Source of the DNA: Flavobacterium sp. 9
GTDB lineage: Bacteria > Bacteroidota > Bacteroidia > Flavobacteriales > Flavobacteriaceae
Length of the DNA: 64,000 bases
Assembly (NCBI RefSeq): GCF_002754195.1
Contig: NZ_PEEU01000001.1
Coordinates: forward strand, 4,030,001 to 4,094,000
Direction: 5' to 3'
The notes under the pieces were generated by a model, which made no database searches, was not told the origin of the DNA, and worked only from the letters and a program-made list of their open reading frames with translations. Shown here piece by piece: positions 8,492 to 16,241 of the stretch; position 1 is the stretch's first letter, and each line of letters begins with the position of its first letter. The translations under genes were made by a program, and so were the position numbers.

Positions 8492-9034
8492 TCAAGAAGA
8501 TTGTTCAATAGACGGATGCCCATAGAAAGAGATTCCAATTTCTATATTGTTTTTACGTCCAACTGCCAGACCTACACTTATAGGAATATGAACCTGAGCG
8601 CCACTCGCTTTTTTATTAACGTCCTTTGTATAGGTTACAAATGAACCTATTGAGGTACCAATACCAGCTTCTATAAAAGGAGCTACCCAAGGTATTGGGG
8701 CACAAAGACGAACTTTTCCACCTACTAAAAAAGCTTTAGTTTCTACTCTGTAACCTTTTGGGTTCTTAACAGCATCTTCGTCGGTTGATGTTAAAATTAC
8801 TCCTGCATATGGCCTTACACTAAACCATGTTGTTAGTCCAATTACATATTCTCCCTCTGCATAAAAACCAGAACCATCTATGATTTCAGGATCTTCTTCT
8901 ATATAATTTGAAGTGCTTGATACAAAACCTATTGAGGCTTTTATAGCGTTGCCTTCTTCTTGGGATTTTGCCTGATTGCTAAAAAATAAAGTAAAGATTA
9001 AAATTAAGAACGAATTGCGTAATGCTAGATTCAT
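8492..9034 (-). CDS. Outer-membrane beta-barrel protein, cut by an in-frame stop before its last strand
   Basis: Starting at the ATG at 9034 there is a signal peptide (MNLALRNSFLILIFTLFFSN) and then alternating beta-strand sequence typical of small outer-membrane barrels ('GEYVIGLTTWFSVRPYAGVI', 'APFIEAGIGTSIGSF', 'IEIGISFYGHPS'). An upstream in-frame start would lie upstream of a likely -7 box (TACTTTCG, about 9080), so I reject it. Translation stops at TGA 8494-8492, but the same frame continues as VFAAGLSFPLD and ends at TAA 8458-8456. That tail looks like a normal closing barrel strand, so the stop is probably a recent nonsense change. Function unknown. Confidence 0.75.
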   Translation of the reverse strand: MNLALRNSFLILIFTLFFSNQAKSQEEGNAIKASIGFVSSTSNYIEEDPEIIDGSGFYAEGEYVIGLTTWFSVRPYAGVILTSTDEDAVKNPKGYRVETKAFLVGGKVRLCAPIPWVAPFIEAGIGTSIGSFVTYTKDVNKKASGAQVHIPISVGLAVGRKNNIEIGISFYGHPSIEQSS

Positions 9035-9118
9035 GGAACATTTTTTGGTTGTGAATTTATATTTTTTTGGTCGGGGGCGAAAGTAGAGATTTATTTTCAA
9101 ATTCCTACAGAACAAAAA

Positions 9119-9150
9119 AAAACTACTTGGTTATTAAACCAAGTAGTTTC
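9119..9150 (-). terminator. Terminator after the DUF2383 gene
   Basis: AAACTACTTGGTT, a short loop and AACCAAGTAGTTT, flanked by A and T runs, 27 nt beyond the DUF2383 stop on the minus strand. Confidence 0.75.
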
Positions 9151-9176
9151 CGCTCCAAAAAAAATAGTGTCAATTA

Positions 9177-9635
9177 TTATGACAATCTTTTCGCTTTAAT
9201 TTTATCCCATGTGCTTTGAATATTATTTAATTGTTTCGAAATAATAGCAATTTGAGTGCCTTCAAGTTCGTTTTTATCCAGAGCCATTTTGTATTTTTCA
9301 ATAGCAGCTTCTTCTCCGGTAATACATGCATTTACAATCGCTTCGGTATCTCCGCCAGTAAATGATGATTTAATGTCAATCCAGGTACGATGCAAAGCGC
9401 CTAATGCACCTCCGCCAGAAGTATCGGTTGATTTTCCTAGTTTGTTGATTTGGTCTTGCAATTCAACTATGAATAAAGCGCGTTCTCGGGCGTAATCTAA
9501 AAATTCAGCTTTAATTGACAAATCGTTTACATGCTCAGCGGCATTTGTATATCCTAGTTTTCCATCTTCTAAAATAGAAATTAATCCTTCAAGTGTATTA
9601 ACTGTTTCTGTGGTAGTTTCTTCTGTATGTATCAT
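9177..9635 (-). CDS. DUF2383 / PA2169-family four-helix-bundle protein
   Basis: A 152-residue, all-helical acidic protein. The motifs 'ALHRTWIDIKSSFTGGD' and 'ACITGEEAAIEKYKMAL' are typical of the PA2169/DUF2383 ferritin-like four-helix family. It has no signal peptide, so it is presumably cytoplasmic. Relatives are often linked to stress conditions, but no activity is established that I can rely on. It is a single gene with its own terminator. Confidence 0.85.
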   Translation of the reverse strand: MIHTEETTTETVNTLEGLISILEDGKLGYTNAAEHVNDLSIKAEFLDYARERALFIVELQDQINKLGKSTDTSGGGALGALHRTWIDIKSSFTGGDTEAIVNACITGEEAAIEKYKMALDKNELEGTQIAIISKQLNNIQSTWDKIKAKRLS

Positions 9636-9792
9636 GATAATATTTTTTTAAATTATGTGTTATACAAAGTTGGGAATTTACAGAAGCTTTTGTCTTACAG
9701 AATTATAGTGTCGATTTATAAGATTGTAGAATGGGAATTTTATAAACAGAAAAGGTTTTGAGAAGGGTTCTTTTGAAATTCTAAAGATTTGG

Positions 9793-9891
9793 TTTACCGT
9801 TTTGCGTGAGGGATAGAAGCGGATAGCCCACAGCCTGACGAAGGAAGTGCGAGGACTTGTAGCGAATAGCCCGACCCGGAGGGACACGCCC
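9793..9891. repeat. GC-rich extragenic repeat element
   Basis: A compact GC-rich stretch in an AT-rich gap contains 'GTGAGGGATAGAAGCGGATA', 'GCGAATAGCCCGACCC' and 'GGAGGGACACGCCC'. It resembles a dispersed non-coding element frequent in Flavobacterium genomes (recalled, not searched), and shares the words CCGCTTCTATC and GCTATTCGC (as reverse complements) with 58455-58530. The frame that reads through it is not a real gene. Confidence 0.6.
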
Positions 9892-9907
9892 AAAATAAGT
9901 GTATAAA

Positions 9908-9959
9908 AAAAAACAGCTTAAAGTATAAAGTGATGAAACTTTGAACCTTAAGCCGTTTT
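9908..9959 (-). terminator. Imperfect terminator-like hairpin after the aminotransferase
   Basis: AAAACAGCTTAAAG pairs imperfectly with CCTTAAGCCGTTTT about 25 nt further on, just beyond the minus-strand stop at 9979. Confidence 0.5.
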
Positions 9960-9978
9960 AATAAAATTATTGATGTTG

Positions 9979-11169
9979 TTATGCAGTCAAAGCTTCTTTG
10001 ATTCTGCGTAACGCTTCTTTTAAAATGTCATTGCTTGTTGCGTAAGAGAAACGAATGCAATTTGGATTTCCGAAAGCATCACCTGTTACAGTTGCTACGT
10101 TAGCTTCTGCCAAAAGGTACATTGAAACGTCGTTTGCATCTTTGATTTCAGTTCCTCTTAATGTTTTTCCGAAGAAAGAAGAAACGTCTGGGAATACATA
10201 AAATGCTCCTTCCGGAACGTTGATTTTTACTCCTGGAATTTCTTTTAATAATCCAACAACTAAATCTCTACGACCGTGGAAAGCTTCAACCATGTGGTTT
10301 AATACACTTGGATCAGCATCTACAGCAGTAATTGTAGCGCGTTGTGCCACAGAGTTTGCTCCTGAAGTTACTTGTCCCTGAATTTTTGTACACGCTTTTG
10401 CGATAAATTCCGGTGCTCCAATATAACCAATTCTGTATCCTGTCATTGCAAATGCTTTTGCAACTCCGTTTACAGTGATTGTTCTTTCTAACATTCCAGG
10501 AATTGAACCAATGCTGCAGAAAGTTCCTGAGAAATTAATGTGCTCATAAATTTCGTCAGCAACTACATATATATTTGGGTGTTTTTCTAAAACTTTTGCA
10601 AGTGCCGTTAATTCTTCTCTGCTATATACAGATCCTGATGGATTACAAGGAGAAGAAAACCACATCATTTTTGTTTTTGGTGTGATCGCTGCTTCTAATT
10701 GTTCTGGTGTAATTTTGAAATCAGTATCTACAGACGTTGGAACTTCAACAGGAACTCCACCTGAAAGTTTAACAATTTCGAAGTAAGAAACCCAGTAAGG
10801 TGCTGGTAAAATAACCTCGTCACCATCGTTTAACATTACTTGCGCAATGTTGTATAAAGATTGTTTTGCTCCTGTAGAAACTACTATTTGAGTTGGTTTG
10901 TAGTCTAAATTATTGTCTCTTTTGAATTTTCTGCAAATTGCTTCTCTCAATTCTAAATAACCTTCTACTGGAGAATATGTACTGTAATTTTCATCGACTG
11001 CTTTTTTAACAGCTTCTTTAATAAAATCTGGTGTATTAAAGTCAGGCTCACCTAAACTTAAACTGATAATATCTTTTCCTTGTGCTTTTAATTCGCGTGC
11101 TAAAGCAGCCATTGCTAAAGTCTGTGATGTCGCTAAGTTGTTGATTCTGTCTGAAAGAATATGATTCAT
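9979..11169 (-). CDS. aspC: PLP-dependent class I aminotransferase (aspartate aminotransferase type)
   Basis: A fold-type I aminotransferase of 396 residues from the ATG at 11169 (MNHILSDRINNLATSQTL); the upstream in-frame ATG adds ten residues that overlap a hairpin and is unlikely. Visible motifs: 'SLSLGEPDFNTP', 'STGAKQSLYN', 'SPCNPSGSVY', 'VADEIYEHI' and the Schiff-base lysine in 'NGVAKAFAMTGYRIGY'. This is the pattern of the Thermus-type aspartate/prephenate aminotransferases. The exact substrate range cannot be read from sequence. It lies behind the desaturase gene on the same strand but is separated by a hairpin. Confidence 0.9.
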   Translation of the reverse strand: MNHILSDRINNLATSQTLAMAALARELKAQGKDIISLSLGEPDFNTPDFIKEAVKKAVDENYSTYSPVEGYLELREAICRKFKRDNNLDYKPTQIVVSTGAKQSLYNIAQVMLNDGDEVILPAPYWVSYFEIVKLSGGVPVEVPTSVDTDFKITPEQLEAAITPKTKMMWFSSPCNPSGSVYSREELTALAKVLEKHPNIYVVADEIYEHINFSGTFCSIGSIPGMLERTITVNGVAKAFAMTGYRIGYIGAPEFIAKACTKIQGQVTSGANSVAQRATITAVDADPSVLNHMVEAFHGRRDLVVGLLKEIPGVKINVPEGAFYVFPDVSSFFGKTLRGTEIKDANDVSMYLLAEANVATVTGDAFGNPNCIRFSYATSNDILKEALRRIKEALTA

Positions 11170-11186
11170 TATAAAAATTTTGAATG

Positions 11187-11212
11187 TCCTTAATTTCAAC
11201 TTTAATTAAGGA
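11187..11212 (-). terminator. Hairpin between desaturase and aminotransferase genes
   Basis: TCCTTAATT (11187-11195) and AATTAAGGA (11204-11212) form a 9-bp stem. It may end or attenuate transcription from the desaturase gene. Confidence 0.45.
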
Positions 11213-11240
11213 AGGTTAATTATTAATAGATTTTTTGTTT

Positions 11241-12335
11241 TTATGCTAGTTCCGGCTTCATTCCAAGATCTTTCAAATGCTTGTAATGTGCAATAACGGC
11301 TCCTCTCATGGTTTTGAATTCATGATAAGGCAAATTGCATTCGATTGCGGTTTGTTTTACAATTTCGGCAATTTTTCCGTAGTGAATATGACTGATATTC
11401 GGGAAAATATGATGTTCAATTTGGTGATTTAATCCTCCTGTAAACCAGTTGATTATTTTGTTTTTTGGAGCAAAATTAGCTGTTGTATACAATTGGTGAA
11501 TTGCCCATGTGTTTTCCATTTCTCCATCTTCATTAGGAATCGGATTTGAAGTTTCTTCAACTACGTGTGCCAATTGAAAAACAATACTTAAAATTAATCC
11601 TGCAGTATAATGCATTACGAAAAATCCAATAACAACTTTCCACCATGTTACGCCTAAAATCATTGGCAAAGCCATCCAGATTAAAACGTAGATAATTTTA
11701 GTAATTACCAAAACTGTCCATAATTTGGTTGGACTTTGTGGTGCTCCGTATGATAATTTTCTCTTTAGATAGTTTTTCATTTGCTTGAAATCGGTTGTTA
11801 AAGCCCAATTGAAAGTCAAAAGTCCGTACAAGAAGAAAGAATAATAATGTTGAAATTTATGAAAACGGTGCCATTCAGCATTTTGTGTAAAACGAATAAT
11901 TCTTCCAGCGTCAAGATCTTCATCATGACCGTGAATGTTTGTATAAGTATGGTGTAATACATTGTGTTGTACTTGCCAGTTGTGAACGTTTCCGGCTAAT
12001 ACATAAATACTTCCACCCATAATTTTGTTGATCCATGATTTAGAAGAGTAAGATCCGTGGTTTCCGTCGTGCATCACGTTCATTCCAATTCCGGCCATTC
12101 CAACTCCCATCAGAATGTTTAGTAACAATTGTGCCCAAAAAGGCATGTCAAGAGTTAGGATCAAAAAGTACGGCGTTAGAAAAACGGCAAAAAGAATAAC
12201 AGCTTTTAAGTGCAGCTTCCAGTTTCCGGTTTTCTGAATGTTGTTCTCCTTGAAGTAATTGTTTACTCGTGAGTTAAGTGTTCTGAAGAACTTCAGATTG
12301 TCTTGCTTAGCAAATGTAGGCGCAGTGTTATTCAT
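11241..12335 (-). CDS. Membrane fatty acid (acyl-lipid) desaturase
   Basis: An integral-membrane di-iron desaturase of 364 residues. The three histidine boxes are present: HDGNH at 89-93, HNVLHH at 124-129 and HQIEHH at 304-309. The glutamine-type third box is characteristic of front-end/acyl-lipid desaturases. Hydrophobic segments around 45-62, 68-85, 160-180 and 210-250 would anchor it in the inner membrane. It introduces a cis double bond into membrane acyl chains, probably for fluidity control; the position of the double bond cannot be decided here. A TACCTTTG -7 box lies 20 nt upstream of the start. Confidence 0.92.
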   Translation of the reverse strand: MNNTAPTFAKQDNLKFFRTLNSRVNNYFKENNIQKTGNWKLHLKAVILFAVFLTPYFLILTLDMPFWAQLLLNILMGVGMAGIGMNVMHDGNHGSYSSKSWINKIMGGSIYVLAGNVHNWQVQHNVLHHTYTNIHGHDEDLDAGRIIRFTQNAEWHRFHKFQHYYSFFLYGLLTFNWALTTDFKQMKNYLKRKLSYGAPQSPTKLWTVLVITKIIYVLIWMALPMILGVTWWKVVIGFFVMHYTAGLILSIVFQLAHVVEETSNPIPNEDGEMENTWAIHQLYTTANFAPKNKIINWFTGGLNHQIEHHIFPNISHIHYGKIAEIVKQTAIECNLPYHEFKTMRGAVIAHYKHLKDLGMKPELA

Positions 12336-12354
12336 AATTATTTTAAATAGGTTT

Positions 12355-12426
12355 CAAAGGTAATTATTATAAATTTTCAATTTGCAAAATTGAGTTAAAT
12401 ATTTCAACTGTAAAGTAGTACTTTTG
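12355..12426. promoter_or_regulatory. Divergent -7 boxes of desaturase and rsmG
   Basis: TACCTTTG on the minus strand (12362-12355) and TACTTTTG on the plus strand (12419-12426) both match TAnnTTTG and point to the desaturase and rsmG starts. No properly spaced TTG is seen for rsmG. Confidence 0.5.
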
Positions 12427-12442
12427 TTAAAAATTTAGAGCA

Positions 12443-13072
12443 ATGGATGAGATATTGAAATATTTTCCTGATTTGACCGATATTCAAATCGAACAATTTC
12501 AAAAATTAGACTTTTTATACCACGATTGGAATGAAAAAATCAATGTGATTTCAAGGAAAGATATTGATGCATTATATACGAAACATATTTTGCATTCGCT
12601 TGGAATTGCAAAAATCATGAAATTTGAACCCGGAGCAACTGTTCTTGATGTTGGAACCGGTGGTGGATTTCCAGGTATTCCGTTAGCAATTCTTTTTCCT
12701 GAAACCCGTTTTTACTTAATTGATGTTATTGCAAAAAAAATAAAAGTAGTTCAGGGCGTTGTTGATGCGTTAGAATTAAAAAATGTAAAAGCTGAACAAA
12801 AACGTGCTGAATTGGTAAAAGGTGATTTCGATTTTATTGTAAGTCGCGCTGTAACCAACATGCCGGATTTCGTTTCGTGGATAAAAGATAAAATCAAGAA
12901 ACAACATAAACATACTTTGAGAAACGGAATTTTATATCTTAAAGGTGGCGATTTGGCAGAAGAATTAAAAGATTTTCCAAAAGCTACATTATATGATTTG
13001 TCTACCATTTTTGAAGATGAATTTTTCGAAACCAAAAAAGTAGTGCACTTACCTTTGAAGTTTACGGTTTAG
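12443..13072 (+). CDS. rsmG: 16S rRNA (guanine-N7) methyltransferase RsmG
   Basis: Methylates N7 of G527 in 16S rRNA using S-adenosylmethionine. The 209-residue protein carries the SAM-binding motif 'VLDVGTGGGFPGIPLAILFP' near residue 69 and 'DFIVSRAVTNMPDF' near 130, with the family's N-terminal 'HDWNEKINVISRKDIDALY' segment. Length is typical. It stands alone between a divergent desaturase and a strong terminator, not with gyrase or parAB genes as in some other phyla. Confidence 0.95.
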   Translation: MDEILKYFPDLTDIQIEQFQKLDFLYHDWNEKINVISRKDIDALYTKHILHSLGIAKIMKFEPGATVLDVGTGGGFPGIPLAILFPETRFYLIDVIAKKIKVVQGVVDALELKNVKAEQKRAELVKGDFDFIVSRAVTNMPDFVSWIKDKIKKQHKHTLRNGILYLKGGDLAEELKDFPKATLYDLSTIFEDEFFETKKVVHLPLKFTV

Positions 13073-13094
13073 TTTTTCTCGAAATTATAAAAAG

Positions 13095-13134
13095 AACCCG
13101 ATAATAATTTACATTCAAGTATTATTATCGGGTT
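13095..13134. terminator. Bidirectional terminator between rsmG and the 13.2-kb gene
   Basis: AACCCGATAATAAT (13095-13108) pairs with ATTATTATCGGGTT (13121-13134); A-rich and T-rich flanks suit both converging genes. Confidence 0.85.
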
Positions 13135-13159
13135 TTGCATATCAAAAAATGAATTATAA

Positions 13160-13891
13160 TTAAGATGCTTTTCTTGTTAGTTGCAAAAATGGATTTGCTT
13201 TATGATCTAAATTTTCGATGAAGTTATGAAGCGCTTCTGCTGTTGTAGCTTGAGAATATTTAAATTGAGAATCAAAGAAAAATTCGCGGCATATCGCAGG
13301 CTCATCTGTTGAATTATATATCGCTTCATCAGATTCATCTAAATTGGTAAAATTATAAGGACAAGGATATAAACGTATTAAATTGGAAACAATATCATTA
13401 AGCCATTTGTCAAAAACACTTTTCTTTGGAGTTATATGGCGTGCAAGTAATACTAATCCCAGAAGCTCGTTTTGTAAAAAATAAGAACCTTTTCTATATC
13501 TTACATCAACCATTCTCACATTCATTAAAGCGATCCACAATACACCATCAACAGATCCTACCGCAGGAACATCAAGATCAGTATCAAATAATAATGGATT
13601 TGTTTGCTCACGATCATTGATAGAACACCAAAGTGCTTCAATACGTTTTTGAATATCATGTGTTGATTGTGTATAACCAGTAAAACGCCAATAAATCCAT
13701 TCTAATAATGCAGTAGTTAATCCAACAGAACCTTTGTGATTAATATGTGTTAACGCATTTTCAAGTTCATCATTTTGATTAAGAGGATCTAAGAACTTAT
13801 TTATTTTCTTTTTTGTCCATGTAAAATCGATTGAATGACCAATACTTTTTGATTCTAAAATTACTTTAGGGACATTATTTAAATTTCTCAT
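13160..13891 (-). CDS. Unrecognised 243-residue protein
   Basis: I do not recognise this protein. It has no signal peptide or clear membrane helix. Visible features are a basic N-terminal third ('FTWTKKKINKFLD'), a Trp-rich central segment ('TALLEWIYWRFTGYT', 'RIEALWCSIND'), 'VDGVLWIALMNVRMVDVRYR', and a C-terminal part with 'LIRLYPCPYNF' and an acidic patch. It looks mostly helical and cytoplasmic. A TAAATTTG -7 box at 13940-13933 supports expression from its own promoter, and it shares a bidirectional terminator with rsmG. Codon use looks like its neighbours, so recent transfer is not suggested. Confidence 0.7.
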   Translation of the reverse strand: MRNLNNVPKVILESKSIGHSIDFTWTKKKINKFLDPLNQNDELENALTHINHKGSVGLTTALLEWIYWRFTGYTQSTHDIQKRIEALWCSINDREQTNPLLFDTDLDVPAVGSVDGVLWIALMNVRMVDVRYRKGSYFLQNELLGLVLLARHITPKKSVFDKWLNDIVSNLIRLYPCPYNFTNLDESDEAIYNSTDEPAICREFFFDSQFKYSQATTAEALHNFIENLDHKANPFLQLTRKAS

Positions 13892-14333
13892 AATCTGTAT
13901 TTTTATTTATAGGTAATTAATTTTATGTAAGGCAAATTTATCGTCAAGCTGGTTTATATTGAGTAACGAAAAGTTTTTATAATAACAGAATAAGATTTTT
14001 TGATAACGTAACATATTGACGATCATTTAAATAAGAAAAGTATTACAAAATTATAAATATGTATTTATCAAATTATTGTCAGTTTGTTGTATTACAGTAT
14101 TTTAAAGTGATAATATTTGGTTTTGAAGAAACAGTTTTTAGCAAATGACTTAAAGATTATTTGAAATATGTGGCTTTCTGCGAGGTTACAAAGATTTTTA
14201 GAGTATATCAAATTAGCAAAATCTTTAAAGAAGTTTTATTCGTCCCCTATTATTTTTCGCTTATGTACTTTTATTTGTTCAATCTGTATTAGTGGAATAT
14301 CTTTACTAAAGTACTAACGACTTTATTTAGAAA
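13892..14333. other. 442-nt intergenic region upstream of the first LytS/LytTR pair
   Basis: No gene is seen. It holds the minus-strand -7 box TAAATTTG (13940-13933) and an 8-bp inverted pair ATCGTCAA (13940-13947) / TTGACGAT (14016-14023) overlapping and upstream of that box, which might be a regulator site. Nothing clear is seen between 14024 and 14333 apart from AT-rich sequence. Confidence 0.4.
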
Positions 14334-15389
14334 ATGATTAAGAAAATCTCAACTTATTGGAAAATTCAATTCATTGCATGGATTACCACTTCTTTGTATT
14401 GGGGATTTTCGGCTTTTTTTGGAGGTAATTTTAGTTGGAAAATTGGCATAGCCGATTTAATTCTGGATGTCGCAATTGGTATTACATTAACGCATATTTA
14501 CAGAAATTTTGCCTTAAGAAAGGGATGGAATAAATTAAATCTAAAGAGATTAGTGCCTAAGATTGCCATTAGTATTTTGGTTCTTTCTTTGTTATATATG
14601 TTTTTGATTGTTGCTAAACTTTATCTGGTACGTTTGTTTTTCTTAGAAAACAATTCAATTTCATTTGTACCATTTTTTAAATCTATACAATTACAGGTTT
14701 TTATGACCGGTACAAGATTAATGTCGATTTGGATATTAGCATATCATCTATATCATTATTCAAGACTTGAAATTGAAACGGTAAAAGAAAATGCCCGTTT
14801 GTCACTTATAATAAAAGAAGCGCAACTGAATAATCTAAGCGCGCAGCTTAATCCGCATTTCTTTTTTAATTCATTAAATAATATAAAATATCTGGTATTA
14901 GAAAACCCAAATTCGGCAAGACGAGCAATTGATCTTTTATCTGAGTTGCTGAGAAATTCCCTAAACAGTAATGTTGAGAGATTGATATCCTTAAGTGACG
15001 AAATCAATCTCGTGAAAGATTATCTGGAATTAGAAAAAATTCGATTTGAAGAACGTTTGCAAATCAAAATTGAAACTAATGTTGATTTGTTAAAATATTC
15101 AATTCTGCCTTTAAGTATTCAGACGTTGGTTGAGAATGCAATAAAACACGGAATTGAAAAAAGAAAAAATGGAGGATTTATTAATGTAATAATTCAGGAA
15201 GAAGGCAATTTTATAAAGATCAATGTTGAAAATTCGGGTAAATTAAATCTGGAAGGTAATAAGTCAGGAATTGGTTTAAATAATCTCAAAGAAAGATTAT
15301 TGCTACAATACAACGGAAATGCCATTTTTGAAATTAAAGAGAAGGACAACGAAACGGTTTTGGCAACAATTTTATTACCATCGAAATGA
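14334..15389 (+). CDS. LytS-type sensor histidine kinase
   Basis: A 351-residue kinase with several hydrophobic segments in the first 140 residues (about 12-30, 42-57, 77-100, 118-140) and a His_kinase domain whose phospho-acceptor is H175 in 'LNPHFFFNSLNN'. The ATPase part has the N-box 'QTLVENAIKHGIEK' and the G-box 'SGIGLNNLKERL'. It would sense a signal at the membrane and phosphorylate the LytTR regulator whose ATG overlaps its stop by 4 nt. The N-terminus has no recognisable ligand domain. Confidence 0.92.
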   Translation: MIKKISTYWKIQFIAWITTSLYWGFSAFFGGNFSWKIGIADLILDVAIGITLTHIYRNFALRKGWNKLNLKRLVPKIAISILVLSLLYMFLIVAKLYLVRLFFLENNSISFVPFFKSIQLQVFMTGTRLMSIWILAYHLYHYSRLEIETVKENARLSLIIKEAQLNNLSAQLNPHFFFNSLNNIKYLVLENPNSARRAIDLLSELLRNSLNSNVERLISLSDEINLVKDYLELEKIRFEERLQIKIETNVDLLKYSILPLSIQTLVENAIKHGIEKRKNGGFINVIIQEEGNFIKINVENSGKLNLEGNKSGIGLNNLKERLLLQYNGNAIFEIKEKDNETVLATILLPSK

Positions 15390-16102
15390 AAAAGATAAAA
15401 GTTATAATAATTGATGATGAACGTTTGGCAAGAGAAGAACTAAAAAGAGCTTTATCAGCGTACGATGATTTTGTTCTTGTAGGCGAAGCTGAAAATGCTG
15501 ATAATTCAAAGGATTTGATTGAAATCCATAAACCTGATTTAATTTTCTTAGATATTCAAATGCCTGAAAAATCCGGTTTCGATTTATTAGAATCTTTAGA
15601 TAATGTGCCCGAAGTATTATTTGTTACAGCTTATAATCAATATGCAGTACAAGCTTTTGAAGTAAATGCTTTAGATTATTTAATGAAACCCATAAGAGAA
15701 GAGCGTTTCTCGAAAGCAATCGAAAAAGTAAGAAATACGATAAAGCTAAAATCTTCTTTGGATAATGCTGTAACGGACAGAAAAATTTTCATTAAAGATG
15801 GAGAAAAACGATTCTTTATTCCATTAGATGAAATTTATTTAATAGAATCACTTGAAAATTATACCAGACTTTTTTTTCAGGGAAACAAAGCACTTCAAAG
15901 GCGTTCTCTTCGGCAATGGGAAGAGATATTAGATGAAAATACTTTTTTCAGAATCAACAGAACTGAAATTATCAATATTAAATACATTCAGGAAGTAAAC
16001 AGAACAATTGGCGGCAAACTCGAAGTAAAACTAAAAACCGGAGAATTACTGGAAGTTTCAAATCGCCAAGCGGTCAAATTCAAAAATAGTAACGGGATTT
16101 AA
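15386..16102 (+). CDS. LytTR-family response regulator
   Basis: A 238-residue regulator: receiver domain with the acidic pair at 10-11, phospho-acceptor D56 in 'LIFLDIQMPEKSG' and K near 106 ('LDYLMKPI'), then a LytTR DNA-binding domain from about residue 130 ('LDEIYLIESLENYTRLFF', 'FFRINRTEIINIKYIQ'). It overlaps the kinase gene by 4 nt, so the pair is translationally coupled. The likely target is the CocE-type hydrolase gene 140 nt downstream, by position only. Confidence 0.93.
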   Translation: MKKIKVIIIDDERLAREELKRALSAYDDFVLVGEAENADNSKDLIEIHKPDLIFLDIQMPEKSGFDLLESLDNVPEVLFVTAYNQYAVQAFEVNALDYLMKPIREERFSKAIEKVRNTIKLKSSLDNAVTDRKIFIKDGEKRFFIPLDEIYLIESLENYTRLFFQGNKALQRRSLRQWEEILDENTFFRINRTEIINIKYIQEVNRTIGGKLEVKLKTGELLEVSNRQAVKFKNSNGI

Positions 16103-16129
16103 TCCATAATTTTTATCGTTTTTTTAATG

Positions 16130-16156
16130 TTTACAGCTAATTCTTTGTGCTGTAAA
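16130..16156. other. Small hairpin between response regulator and hydrolase gene
   Basis: TTTACAGC (16130-16137) pairs with GCTGTAAA (16149-16156). There is no T tail on the plus strand, so it may be a regulatory site as easily as a weak terminator. Confidence 0.35.
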
Positions 16157-16241
16157 GGGCATTGCTATTTCTAGATTTAACGAAAATCCGGATTTCTACA
16201 GATCGTATTCTTTTAAAAATAAACTACTTTAAAACAATTCA

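Noticed and set aside
9678..9893. 71-codon frame in the gap between DUF2383 and the aminotransferase
   Set aside because: It reads through the GC-rich extragenic element; this element often creates false genes.
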